Below are positions 21,556 through 33,200 of a stretch of 64,000 nucleotides of DNA, piece after piece. Numbering within the stretch: the first letter of the stretch is position 1; each line of letters opens with the position of its first letter. Source of the DNA: Candidula unifasciata (Eukaryota; Mollusca; Gastropoda; Stylommatophora; Geomitridae); the NCBI GenBank assembly GCA_905116865.2, contig CAJHNH020003136.1, positions 1-64,000 of the forward strand, given 5' to 3'. The notes beneath the pieces are model-generated. The model ran no database searches, was not told the DNA's origin, and was given only the letters and a program-made list of their open reading frames with translations. The position numbers and the translations under genes are program-made.

Positions 21556-23450
21556 TCTACATTTATAATTACTGCAAATATCGTCATCATCAAGTGCTTC
21601 TGAATCAATTCCACTGATGATATTCCTCCACGCAACTGTCTCAAGCCATACACCATCATTTTTTTTTTTTTTTTTTTTTTTGGGGGGGGGGGGGGTCTGC
21701 CTCTGCCTCTTCAACATGTGATCTTTCCAGTCGTCATGATGTTTTCCAGTGCTCCATTTCTCATCATATGACCACATAATTGTGTTTGCCTCCTTCTCGT
21801 TGTTGTATATAATGTTCAAATTCATTAGCCATATCCAGGCACTCATTGTTAGTTTCTCTGACAGTCTAAGGTATTTGCAATATTCTTTTCAATAACCACA
21901 TCTTGGTTGCCTCCAAAAGCTTCTTAATTTGTATGCTCACATTCCAAGATTCAATTCCCTTCAGCAGAATAAGCTCGATGTAAATTTCAGTACTCGTTTT
22001 TTGATGTTTAATGAGAGTGACTTATTACATAAGATACATACTTTTAATCTTCTGAAATGCTGCCTTTGCTCTTAATTTCTGTCACATACAGATCATCTAA
22101 TCTGATGAATGTCTCCAGATATTTGAATTTATTGACTTTCTCTTCTATTGCTATGTAACCTTTTGGCGTTATCTTCTTCCTTGACATAACCATTGCTTCT
22201 GTTTTCTTGACATTCAAGGATCGTCCCCTTCTTTGAACTGTCTAATACTACAAAATCTAATAGGTGAAGGTCTTTTGCGTGTTCAGCTCTTAATACTGTA
22301 TCATCTGCAAAACAAAGATTGTTTATATTAAAACCTTCACTTGCATTCCAGGTCTATTCTTGATCTCCCTCATTATTATTTCACTAGAGAGAGAGAGAGA
22401 AAACATCCCGTGACAAAACACATCTTTGTCTCACTTCTTGCTTTATCTGTTCATAGCTGTCTACTTTATTTCACAATGTAATTCCTGCTTCTTGCTTTCA
22501 GCCAAAAAAATTTTAATATTTTTTTTTTTAAAGATTTCTTGCATCAATTTTAATATCCTCCATCAAATGTACATGTCATCATGTTTCACTTTATCAAAGG
22601 CTTTGATCTTATCAAAGAAGCACAAATACATATCTTACTGATTCTCCGTTGATCTCTCTACTAATGTTTGCAATGTGCATATTACATTACTTTTACATTT
22701 TCCTTGTACAAAAACCATACTGCTCTCCCGTAATATCAGTTGTTATTTTCTTTCTTGTTCTTCTCATTATTATTCTTTAAAATTTTGTGACAAGGTTTAT
22801 GAGTTTGTTTGAACGAAATGCATCACATTCAATTGCCCCATGTATTTTAGGTAGTGATATAAATATAGACTTCGACATATAAATAGGTAAGTCTCCACTG
22901 TTGTAAATATGATTCAACAGTTTTGGTTAATATGTCAACTCCAAATTCTCCGAGTACTTCTGTTTCTAGTCCGGCTGTTTTCCTTTTCTGTGTATGTTTA
23001 ATACCATCAGAGACTTTTTATTTTAGTATGGGTGGCTCTTCTAGGATACTTTCTGCTGTTAAATCTTTCTCTATTATATAATTCTCTAATGTTTTCATTA
23101 CATGTCCTTATTACAGAATCTCCGTCCATTAATATCGTTCCTGTTTTTGATTTTAAACATCCCATGTTTACTATTATTCTTCTCTCTGCTGCCTAACCGT
23201 TTATTTGCCTGTGCATAATTTTTGTATCCTTAATGGAATTTACTTCAACTTTGTTACATTGCTCATTTACCTACTTGTCTGTGGCTTTTGTATATTTAGC
23301 TCTGATGTTTGTATGTGTCTTGCAATATTCTTGTTTGTTGTTTTTATTTTGTTTACGTTTGTCCATTAACTTCAAAATGTGTTAAATTATCCATTTATTC
23401 TTAGCTTTTTGTATTACAAACGTAATATTATTTTGTGTGTGCGGCTATTC
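21556..23450 (-). mobile_element. Decayed RTE-like LINE (minus)
   Basis: The minus-strand translation shows C-F-A-D-D-T-V-L near 22281-22325, the RT catalytic F-A-D-D box. Next comes N-K-F-K-Y-L-E-T-F-I (about 22110) and then a thumb region (I-M-W-S-Y-D-E-K-W, then D-D-W-K-D, 21720-21800). These blocks follow the order of an RT palm to thumb. Stops and frameshifts are frequent and poly-T/poly-G runs sit at 21659-21695. Sequence upstream to 23450 is AT-rich and probably the same element. Confidence 0.75.
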
Positions 23451-23579
23451 TGTACATAATAATCTGGAAGGGATAATAGTATCAAAAATAGGAACAATAA
23501 ATATTATTATCATTACTGCTATTCTAATTTAAAAAAAAAAGGACTTCAGCTCCATGAGGCCCCCCCCCCCCAGCCCCAT

Positions 23580-23760
23580 TTTAGCCAAGATCAATGGTAA
23601 AAGAGCCAGAGGCAGACCAAGAGAAACGATGGTTGACGCCTTAAGAGAGTGGTATGGAGGAATATCATCAGTGGAATAGATTCAGAATACCAAAGACCAA
23701 GATCTGTTGAGATGCACCAACTCATACGAAAGCTGGCAAGACACTTAGTGATGATCCTTT
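23580..23760 (+). mobile_element. RTE-like LINE tail (plus)
   Basis: Translation K-I-N-G-K-R-A-R-G-R-P-R-E-T-M-V-D-A-L is the basic R-G-R-P-R block after the RT thumb. The nearby GGAGGAATATCATCAGTGGA is the reverse complement of sequence at 21614-21634, showing it is the same family in inverted orientation. Confidence 0.7.
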
Positions 23761-23887
23761 TAGGAGCTTATAAAACGCAAGTGAGCCCTAGAAATGAGAA
23801 CCGACATTGCAAATTGAATAAGTAGTTTATCTCTAATTTCGTATTTAGTTCGCTGAAAATTATCATCACAATCAGTAGCATATCGAC

Positions 23888-24048
23888 CTTCAGTTGGTTT
23901 GTTAGTTAGTTGGTTAGTAGTTTTTTTTTTTTTAATTAGTTGGTTGGTTGGTTGGGTGGTGGGTCAGTTGGTTCGTTAATTGGTAAGTGTGTTAGTTGCT
24001 TAGTTAGTTGGTTAGTTAGTTGTTTGGTTAATTAGTTAGTTGGTTGGT
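23888..24048. repeat. Degenerate (TTGGTTAG)n array
   Basis: Irregular tandem units of TTAGTTGG/TTGGTTGG. Directly abuts the family A array. Confidence 0.85.
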
Positions 24049-24050
24049 TA

Positions 24051-25030
24051 GTGATCCTCATCCGCATGGTGGCACTTTGTGTAACTGGATATTTATCGCT
24101 CGTGTGACGTCCTGATCGAGTACAACCACCTATCTACATAACATTTTTAATTAAGTCGTCCTACCGTGGGATTCAATTTTTTTGGTTATTTTAAAGCTCC
24201 ACCCTGATTTTTGCGGAGGGCCCTGAATGTAAACGGGCCATAAATATTGCCTAACGGGTGAAGGGGTTTTTCGAACCTCATCGGTGATCCTCATCCGCAT
24301 GCTGACACTTTGTGTCACCCGGTGTTTACTGTTTGTATGATGTCCTGGTTGGGTACAACTACCTACCTACCTACATTTCTTTTTTTATTTCATAGCGTCA
24401 TCCCTCGGTGAGATGCAATTTTTGGGAAATCGAAGCCCTACCTTTGCTTTTGCCGGGGTCCTAAATTTAGCCGACCATTTATATTGCTTTTCGACTGAAC
24501 GGGGTCTCTAGGACCTCTCCACGGATTATCCCCATCCGCATGTTGCACTTTGTGTGATGTCCTGATATACTTGCTACTCTCTTCTATAGTAGATCTCTGC
24601 CCCCATGTGGTACGAATTTTTTTTTTAGCACCATCCTGGCAGTTGCCGGGAGGCCCTAATATAACCAGCGGTTGGACGGGGTTTCTGGGACCTTTCCACG
24701 GGTGATCCTCATCCGAATGGTGGCATTTTTGTCACTGGGTGTTTATTGCTCACTGTGATGTCCTGGTGAGGCAACAATAAAAAAAAAATATCAGTCAGCT
24801 GCTCTTCCAGGCAAGTTACAAATACCACCTCAGTGAAAGACGCCATTTTTTATTTCAAAGCCCTAGTCTGGTTGTTTCCGGGGACGCTAATATAACCCGA
24901 CCTGCGCTAATATAACCCGACCTATGAGTGGAACGTGGTTTTTGCGACTGTTTCCCGGTGATTCTCATCTGAATACTAGTACTTTATGTCACCGGGTGTT
25001 TTGTCGCTCGACGCAAAATCTCAAACAATC
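24051..25030 (-). repeat. Family A repeat, five-copy tandem array
   Basis: GTGATCCTCATCCGCATG-like starts occur at 24051, 24283, 24523, 24701 and 24957. Each is followed by CACTTTGTGTCAC, a GATGTCCTG block, a AAGCCCTA...TTGCCGG block and a GGGTTTCTGGGACCT-like end. Copies differ by 15-30 percent by eye and vary in length (178-256 bp). Solo copies elsewhere are in the opposite orientation. No coding potential seen. Confidence 0.85.
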
Positions 25031-25384
25031 AATCACTTTTCCATACCACCCATTGGCTGACTAGTAGACGACTTCGTCGCCGGGTGGGACATAATTTGGT
25101 CCGTCCACAATACCACAAGTATGAACGAAACTACACACAGTTATTTTACTGACGCATCTCAGATAGAAATCACATGTCGGTCTCGCCAGTACAATAGCCG
25201 ACACATGTGTATCCACCGTACATAAATACTGGCCAGGAAAAAGCCCGTTTGGAGCTTACACAAAAAAAAAAAGTGAGTCTTTCTTATTTTCTGTTTACAA
25301 TGGAGGTTTATCGGCAATATGATACTAGCGAGTGAAATAAAGAACGATGTCGTCGCCTTCGGGGAAATTGAGCATACAAGGTTA
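25031..25384. other. Unassigned
   Basis: No recognised feature. May be the 5' part of the following LINE, but no RT motif is visible. Confidence 0.35.
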
Positions 25385-26571
25385 GGTTCTATATTCTATA
25401 CGAGGTGACGATGACTGCAGTGGAAACCATGGGGAAGAAAATCAACACAGCCTTGAGAAATTGGATTGGAGCACCGCCTTGTCTGACCGACGTGGCTCTG
25501 TATTGCAAGCAGGCTAAGCTGGTACTTCCGTTCAAATCGATAACCGAAGATTTTAAAGTTGGCAAGGTAAGGCTCGCCATGCTCTTGCGCGAGTCTTCAG
25601 AGCCAAATGTCATCGCTGTCCAGCCCGCTCTAAAGACTGGTCAGAAGTGAAGGGTCCTCGATGCGATAGAATCTGCCCAGAACGCACTAAAATTGAAGGA
25701 GATAATGGGATACACTCAAACCGACCGTCGAGGCCTAGGGCACGGGAAGGTCAATTGGTGGTCAAAGGCCTCAGCCAAAGAGCGCCGAGACATGGTAATA
25801 CAAACGGTGAAGAACAACGAAAACGAGGTTCGGGTCCAGAAAGCAGCCTAGCAGTCGCAGCAGGGCCATTGGGTCAGCCTGGAGAGCGCATTGCCAAGAG
25901 TACTCACATGGGGTGAGATCTGGTGGATGACCCCGCTGCGACTGAGCTTTATCGGCGTACGATATATTACCGTCCGGTGTTAACATGGTTAAATGGTCTG
26001 CGACCAACGATCCGACTTGCCCGTTGTGTAAATCGAAGCAAACTCTTGAGCACGTCCTGTCCGCGTGCAGGAAAGCCCTAGGTCAAGGCCGATATACCTG
26101 GCGACACAACAAGGTGCTAAAAGAGTTAGCAGCCGTTGTTGACCAGGCTAGAATGAGGGCTAACGCCAGAGCCAGTTCTAGTATCGTCCCCATTCGTTTC
26201 CTCAAGGCTGGGCAGGTTCGAAAAGGTAAGGTCAACCAAAACGCAATCGCTCCATCTGTGCTAGACTCTGCGAGGGACTGGTTACTGGCGGTTGATCTGC
26301 CGGGCCATGAAAGGTACCCCGAGTTAATCCGTAAGACCGGCCTGCGACCTGACATAGTTCTCCACTCTGCGCAGAAACGGCAGCTCATCCTGATTGAGTT
26401 GACCGTCCCGTATGAGTCGCGTATGGACGAGAGTCACACATATAAGCTCGAGAAATATTGTGACCTAGCAGCCGGTCTGAGGAGAAACGAGGCGTTCACA
26501 GTACGGGTCTTTGCCGTCGAAGTGGGAGCGAGAGGCCTCGTTTCCACTTCGCTCTACAATGTGGTTAAATA
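25385..26571 (+). mobile_element. R2/NeSL-like LINE, C-terminal zinc finger and endonuclease
   Basis: The first frame (25405-25955) holds a region typical after the RT thumb: K-V-R-L-A-M-L-L-R-E-S, then A-K-E-R-R-D-M-V and L-T-W-G-E-I-W. It has in-frame stops at about 25648 and 25849. A frameshift near 25955 leads to the second frame, open to 26571. This carries a C-x2-C-x7-H-x4-C zinc motif (C-P-L-C to S-A-C), G-R-Y-T-W-R-H-N-K-V-L, and a restriction-like endonuclease core: R-P-D-I-V-L, then L-I-E-L-T-V-P-Y-E with K and Y-C-D-L further on. That core is the R2/NeSL type that nicks target DNA for reverse transcription. The catalytic RT domain is not present, so this is a 5'-truncated, dead copy. 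Confidence 0.85.
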
Positions 26572-27110
26572 ACTAGAATTGCGCGGTAATGAACGGAAAC
26601 GAACACTCAAAAAACTTGGCGAGGTAGCCGAAAGGGCCTCGAGTTGGCTTTGGACGCAACGGAACAACTTAGTGGACGGGCCTCGGTGAACTGGTCCTGA
26701 TGTCTAGCGGAAAAGGGTTTCTCACCCCTTGAAAGTCCATCGTGTCCGAATTGTCTGCCAGTGATCCAGCTGCTAATTAAAGTCCAACATGTGTCCGGTA
26801 AACCAAACGTAAGCTTGTCGCTCGGTCGTCCAGGCATGCTGACTGTTCTAATTAGGCTGCCGCAACGACTTCTTATCTCACAGTACCTTCTGCGAAACCA
26901 CCAAGTCGTCTTGTCTCTGGCCGAAAGAAAAACACCATCCGGTATTCTCGTGCAGCAGGGAACCAGCCCTGAGCTTCATGAACCCAGGTGGGCCCACCTC
27001 CGAATGCGTCTAGGAATCGTGGGCCGAAACGCGTGTCGACGAGGATAATTTCTACTGATGACTGGTAGATCCCTGCTGTACTTGCTCCCTGTGAGTTTAT
27101 TCCTATTGTG
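26572..27110 (+). mobile_element. 3'UTR of the R2/NeSL-like LINE
   Basis: It directly follows the endonuclease stop codon. It is the best-preserved of three copies of this sequence in the window (others at 1-240 and 16051-16505), all ending at GAGTTTATTCCTATTG. No poly-A tail follows, as is usual for R2-like elements, whose 3'UTR RNA structure is recognised by the reverse transcriptase. Confidence 0.8.
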
Positions 27111-27111
27111 A

Positions 27112-27236
27112 ATACCAATCATCACTGGCTGAGCGATGTGGTCAGCATCACGCCGGCGGACTTTGGTTCCCATAACTTTAACTGGTATCCATTTAAAGCT
27201 GGGTCGACCTTGGAGACAAGGCCATTTTTTTTAAAT
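27112..27236 (-). mobile_element. SINE body fragment (minus)
   Basis: Contains the GTGGTCAGCATCACGCCGGC, TAACTGGTATCC and AAAGCTGGGTCGACCTTGG blocks of the minus-strand SINEs. It adjoins the LINE 3' end and runs into a GT microsatellite. Confidence 0.65.
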
Positions 27237-27237
27237 T

Positions 27238-27249
27238 GTGTGTGTGTGT

Positions 27250-27289
<40 letters not shown>

Positions 27290-27306
27290 ATGTGTGTGTG
27301 TGTGTT
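27238..27306. repeat. (GT)n microsatellite
   Basis: GT run with ATGT and GCAT interruptions. Confidence 0.95.
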
Positions 27307-28004
27307 AATTATAACTATTGTGCGTAAAGCCTGATATAGTGTTCGTGTTTCCTGTTGTTTAATTACTGTCTTCTGAAGTATAATGTGAAATATCTGTTAA
27401 AATATAATTTAACACTAGACTGACTCCATCGGGCTTAAAACATGATTAGACACGAGCAGTTTAACATCAATGTACCAAATCTGGGTCAGACTCGTTTATA
27501 CATCATGTGTGTGTGTTTGTGTCCGTGTGTGTGTGTGTCCTTGTGTGAGTGTGTGCGTGTGTGGGTTTTCATGCATCACTATGCAGGTTTCATCGTAAAA
27601 ATAGGCACATACTGAAGAATGCAAATGACTGTTATATTAGCTACATCTTTAATTACCATTTTAAATGTTACAAGACAGATACCCTAGATTTGATTTGGCA
27701 TGAAGTCACACACTCACAGCATTCTGCAGACAGAAAACTCATGCTACTGATGTTTTTTATGATAAGGAGGGGGTGGGGGAGGATCATTGTAAGAGAGCCA
27801 ACTTGTCAATTATTCGCAATAACTTTTTTAAAACAATAATATATAAGTAAGCTCCTATAAATTGGTAGTTGTGTGTGTAGTTTCACTTTCCTGAAGTAGA
27901 GGGCTGCATGTTAGCTGCAGATAGTTTATTACTGCTTTATGTTATCTTTGAAAAGTATACGAGTTCCATTCTGTTTAGACCTAAGGTGAACGACTGAATG
28001 AATC

Positions 28005-28110
28005 AATCAGGGATTGTCATTGCTGCACTTGGGACATTCCAGGACGTGCTCCGTGTCCTTTCTTAGTAACTAAGGAAAGGTCCATAGATAACAGTACCAG
28101 ATACAACCAC
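28005..28110 (-). mobile_element. RNase H LINE 3' tail inside duplication
   Basis: The minus strand reads D-T-E-H-V-L-E-C-P-K-C-S-N-D-N, the C-terminal cysteine motif of the RNase H LINE. The same insertion is at 62750-62830, so it predates the duplication. Confidence 0.65.
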
Positions 28111-28424
28111 GTTATCATCAAGCAGGTGCCATCTCCGCAGTGAATGTTGGCTGCAATAAATCTATAACACACTGTCCCTTGTTCTAGTTGTGTACTCTTT
28201 AAGACTGTAGCCCGTCTCTTGATGTTGTCCTATCAGTTGTATCGTTGCCTACATCTTGCTTTCTGACCTGTGACCTTTCCCTCCAGTATTAATTTTAAAC
28301 GTTTGTTATGTCTTTTAATGTCCCCAAAGTATTTTAATTACCATATCAAAAGCTAGCCTAAGTTTCCACCTCAGTATTGAATATATACCAAAACGTATAC
28401 TCACCTCCTCTACCCCACTTCTCA

Positions 28425-28570
28425 CTGAATTAATTGGTCTTGCAATTAATGGATTCTGCGTTCTACTGCACTGTCAATTTTCTCCCATAGTACTGTCACC
28501 ACTTCAACTTTATCATAAAATAGCCCACCACCCTTAAGAGCGAAAACAGCCAATCTGTCATCACGTGTTT
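28425..28570 (-). mobile_element. LINE reverse-transcriptase relic
   Basis: Minus-strand frame G-G-G-L-F-Y-D-K-V-E-V-V-T-V-L-W, alignable with G-G-E-L-L-F-D-K-V-K-V-V at 62940-63070. It resembles the G-G-x-x-L-x-x-K-L...I-W fingers region of LINE RTs. Short, with stops; the assignment is tentative. Confidence 0.45.
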
Positions 28571-28678
28571 CCCGGAAATCTGAATATCTACTGACATTTG
28601 TCAAGTAAAGCCCACACAGTAAAATTGCCTAGAACACCAACAACACAAACATACATGGTATGATGCATCGGGAAGAGT

Positions 28679-29323
28679 TTATTTTCTTTTTGTTTGATTA
28701 GTGGGCGGATACATTTTCTTGCCTACATAATTGCCACGAAACCTTGCAAAAATACTTAAGAATGTGTCCCTAAATTTACTGCTCATATGATAATATATAA
28801 TAATATTTGAAGACGAATTTACAGACTCCAGTATAAAGCTTGCACCAACAATAATTGTTGACACATTACTGTATATTCCGTCGATGGATAGCTCTGGTAT
28901 CGTAGCCATAGCAACAGATATAATGCCAATGGGAGTGAAGCAGACGATGTAGAGCGCTGACACCATAACCACCATTTTGGCAACCCGTTTGTTTGAACTG
29001 GACAGGTTGTCTGCATTTGAAGACGATGTTGAGGTCTGGCGCCATTTGGCTTTGTCCTTGAGTTCGATAACGAGAATAATTGTGCAGACAATAATAATTA
29101 TAAAAGCACAAAGTGGAACAAAGAAGTTAATCGAGAAAAAGGGAGGATCAAAGCTCTCTCTGTCGCCCACGTAAACAATTACTAGTTTTGTTTTATTTAG
29201 AGCAGGATTAAATGTGTTGCCTAAGTTGTAGACGAAATAAAGGGGACACACACTTAATATAAGGATAACAAAGATAAGAATAGTGATGATACACAGTCTC
29301 TTGGCCGTCACCATGTTTTTCAC
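28679..29323 (-). CDS. Gene 2 exon 3 (TM4-TM7, C-tail)
   Basis: Acceptor CTTTGCAG|GTG; begins [10 protein letters not shown]. Contains TM4, a long outer loop (N-L-G-N-T-F then D-R-E-S-F-D), TM5, the K-D-K-A-K-W-R-Q inner loop, TM6, TM7 and tail. Ends TAA. Confidence 0.9.
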   Translation of the reverse strand: MKNMVTAKRLCIITILIFVILILSVCPLYFVYNLGNTFNPALNKTKLVIVYVGDRESFDPPFFSINFFVPLCAFIIIIVCTIILVIELKDKAKWRQTSTSSSNADNLSSSNKRVAKMVVMVSALYIVCFTPIGIISVAMATIPELSIDGIYSNVSTIIVGASFILESVNSSSNIIIYYHMSSKFRDTFLSIFARFRGNYVGKKMYPPTNQTKRK

Positions 29324-29418
29324 CTGCAAAGGAAAGAAATCGACTAACTGTATATTAAATTGTTTTTTTTTAATGGTTGACTTTCATTTCAGTTTTATGT
29401 ATATATCTGTGTATGTAT

Positions 29419-29478
<60 letters not shown>

Positions 29479-30129
29479 GTGTGTGTGTGTGTGCGCGCTC
29501 GCGCGTGTAGTACGTCATTGGAATACTAGGTAATTGAGTTTGTAATATATAAAACAATGATGTCAATATGCCAAAAGGATGTGATCCGTTATACTAAACT
29601 GGTAAATACACGTTGCTAGACCCATACGTTTGTAGATTTAATCATGTGTGGATACAGTTTTGCTCCATTTTGATAATAAGCTTCATCTAGTCGGTTTGAA
29701 TGAAGCATCTGTGGCAGCTAGACGCTCGGTTGTAGATCGGAAGGTTGTCGGTTCGATTCCTGACGAGAAGCAGATTTTTTTCTTCAAAAATGACATTGGC
29801 TCAGAGGTTGAAACAGTCTAAAGTGGGTACCAGGTAAAGTCCTGGGTAATAAATGCGGCTGCCGTGATGATGACCGAATCACCCAAGAGGTGTATCGTTA
29901 GGTCTATAAAATATAGGTCTAGCCCTCTATTCCCAATCCGCCAGAAAGGCGTCAAAAAACGTCCTTTACTTTTACTTTACCATTGGCCAGATCTTCGATG
30001 TTTTTATGACCACTTTATGGCAGTCTTCAGAACTGAAAGCATTTATTGTGCAGAAATGGTTCTCCAACTCAGAACTGCACGAGCGTGTGTCATGTTTTCT
30101 TGTTGCGACCAATGTATGTCTGTGTAAAC

Positions 30130-30218
<89 letters not shown>

Positions 30219-33200
30219 TGCATATGTTTGCGCGCGTCAGTGTGTGTGTGTATACACAATCAAACATTATAGGTGAAATAATATGACATGTTTAAACATA
30301 AAAAAATGTCACACATTTGTGTTGTGAGGCTCTTTACAAATTACACTTACACTTGGTTGTGCGAATGGGTGGGGGTGGGGGGGGGGCAGCAAGCAGAATT
30401 TCCCACGTTCTAGTACCCCTAATAAGAAATATGGTCTAAATGGGTGCATACCTTTAAAGGCATAGTTATACACAGGCATCTCTCTAGTGTGATCAAGGCT
30501 GTGATCCAACTACTGATTCTAGAAAACATCAGATGAGGGATCCCGCTTGTCATAAACTGGAACTGTACAGGTTCAAACGGCAGATCTAAGGTATAAAATG
30601 CCGGTGTCATGCAGATGTTAATCCAAATGAGCGTTGATAGGCACCCCAAATCGGTGATGGCCAGACCTTACCAAAAATTATTGAGTGTACATTAATGGTA
30701 AATATTATAAAACAATACAAAGTAACTTTATTATAATTTACATTTAGTAGATAACTGGCTGGGTCACAACATAGAGAATGAAGGATGGCAGAGTTCCGAA
30801 GGAGATCCTCTGTAGTGATTACAGATGGTTAGATCATTTCTAGGCCGAGGTCTACTACATTGTCAAGATGTGTGCAAGCGGAACATAAATGAAACAGCGA
30901 GGTGGACTCGTGTCAAAATGACATAGACCGAAATACATGGAGAGTAATCGTCAGGAAGGAAATGTGAACGAAGGAAGACATTATTTCAGAAAGGATGAGA
31001 GCTGAATTTCTGGAAAGACACACACACATACACACTAAGAACAGATATCGGTTAAAAAAAAAGTCGCGCAATCCCGTGCTCTAATTGTGGAAGACGTTCC
31101 TTAACGCGGACTGGTCTTGCTAGCCACACTCGTGATCGCATTGGACTGTTTCCCATGCTTTCTTAAAGCACAATTTAACACTATAAGACGGAAAGGTGCC
31201 AAGAAGCAATCAGTTAGATGTGTATGTATGTTTTAAAATATTAGAGTAAAACTTTGTTAACATGAATTCCTAAAGCCGAAACTCAATGTGGTGATCAATT
31301 AAATTGCATATTTACTCGTACTAAAAACAAAGAACATCACTTCTAAGACGACGATTTAGCTCTTCTTCTTCTTTGCTCTACTCTAGAATCCCTTCCGGTA
31401 TCCGGGCAGGAGGAGATCTTTAGAATGGGCTCTTTCCTCTTGCCACGCCATCTTTACAAGAAGTGTAATTTTGTTTATGTAAACCACATATTCTTTTTAA
31501 GCGAGCTCTGGTTAACGATTTTGTAAGTACATGGAAAGAACAAGCAAAGATATCGTGTGTCTTCCCTGTAACAAAGTAGTCACATATAATTTTTTTGCAA
31601 ATGCAAGTTTTAGTTTTCGTTGAGTTCTAAGTACGCTCTGTGCACAAGCAAAGATGTGTGCTATATTTTGCATGAAAAGTGTGTTTATTCTTTTCATTAG
31701 TGGATTTTTCGTAGTCATTTAAGTATTTTAAAAGAAGCGCATTGTTATCCGTTGGCCCTTCCCTGTGTTGCTTAAAAGAATTTAAAAAGGAGGATAGAAG
31801 AAGTATTCTCGTCTCTTAGTGAGTCGTATGTAGTTATTTAGATGTTAGCTCAGTATTGCAAGTGATACAATTATTCGAAGGTAGCAGACTTTGTTAGTAT
31901 GTATCATTTTGTCTTTACATTTTAGAACTGACTGGCTTTCTAATGTAAAAACACTATAAAGTAGATCTACCGTGGACTTCCAAAATGTATCGTAGCCGTT
32001 AAACCCATCATGTTTGACCACCACAGCATTGTTCATTATTCGTTTAAAGATTATCGTCATTCACATCAGACATGACCATATGTGCTTCGATCTCCCCCTG
32101 ATTATGACTCCAAGTGTGTTAGGCTAACAACGCCTATTCTCTTCTGGCTGATATAAGTAGAGTGGCTCGCGCCCGGTTTTCCTGTTTCGCTGTTCCAGTT
32201 GGTACACCCAGGGTATGCTGTCTATTGAGTGAAAACTCATTGTTTCTACAAAACTGAAAGCCCCACAGCGTTTGATCTCTCGTTCGGTATTGATGATGTC
32301 TCTCCTGTAAAATAGATAGCCCGATTCTGATAATCGCATTGCCAGCCAAAGCATCTGCTTTCACATTGTCTTTCACACCAGCATTTCCCGGTACAAAAAA
32401 CAAGGTTTATGGCGAAACGCTGCGTGCTGTATCAGATGGAGCCACAGTTTCTGTATATACCCCGCCTTTATCTTCTGTAGTAAGCTCACCGAGTCGCTCA
32501 GATAGCCTGTATTGATGAATTCCTGACTGACTTTCTACCCCACCAGGACATCACACAAGCGATAAACACCCGATGACACAAAGTGCCACCATGCGGATGA
32601 GGATCGCCGTGGAGAGGTCCCAGAAACCGCGTTCAGACATTTGGCCATATGTATGACCTGCCTATATTGCGGCCCCTGGCAAAAGCCAGAGTAGGGCTTC
32701 AAATGACAAAAAAATTCGTCCTAAAAAGGACGAAACTAGTTACGATCAATCTTTCAGCCGTTATATCGCCTTTGCCACATTCATTACCACAGGGCCATTG
32801 CAGCAGTAACAAACTTCTGTCTAACTAGACTGGATCGCGGCTGAATCGAATGGGTCCTGTTCTCCATTAGATCATAGACCACAGCTACATTGCTGAAAAT
32901 GAAAGACCAGACTACATAGAATACATAGGAAGCAGAACAGAATACTTACATGCCTAATGGATTTACGAGAAACGTAAATCCAAAAAAAAAAAGGCATTAA
33001 TTAAATCTCATTGAAACACTGGTTCCCCCAGAAGGAAATCTCGAAATCCCAATCCAGTGCAACAAACAATAGACGGTTGCATTTAAACTATAAAGTGAAC
33101 GCAACAGAGGCCACAGACATCTGCGCAGGCAATTATAAAAAAAAAAAAGGAAAGGGGAAAGGTGCTTTGACTACCTGTATGGGCGCCACTGAATCCTGAA

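Larger units (their letters stand above)
27310..29323. repeat. Segmental duplication, copy 1 (gene 2 3' region)
   Basis: This interval aligns in the same order and orientation with 62110-63529. Shared blocks: ACATACTGAAGAATGCAAA (27610 and 62308), the LINE tail at about 28010 and 62757, the RT relic at about 28430-28560 and 62940-63070, and receptor exon 3. Copy 2 lacks about 350 bp of exon 3. Confidence 0.85.
29324..30451 (-). other. Gene 2 intron 2
   Basis: GTATGC to TTGCAG. Holds two AT microsatellites, a SINE and a G-run at 30371-30388. Confidence 0.75.

Noticed and set aside
29709..29765. Possible tRNA gene with a GGTTCGATTCC box
   Set aside because: No full cloverleaf; it is the head of a SINE with the common body and tail.
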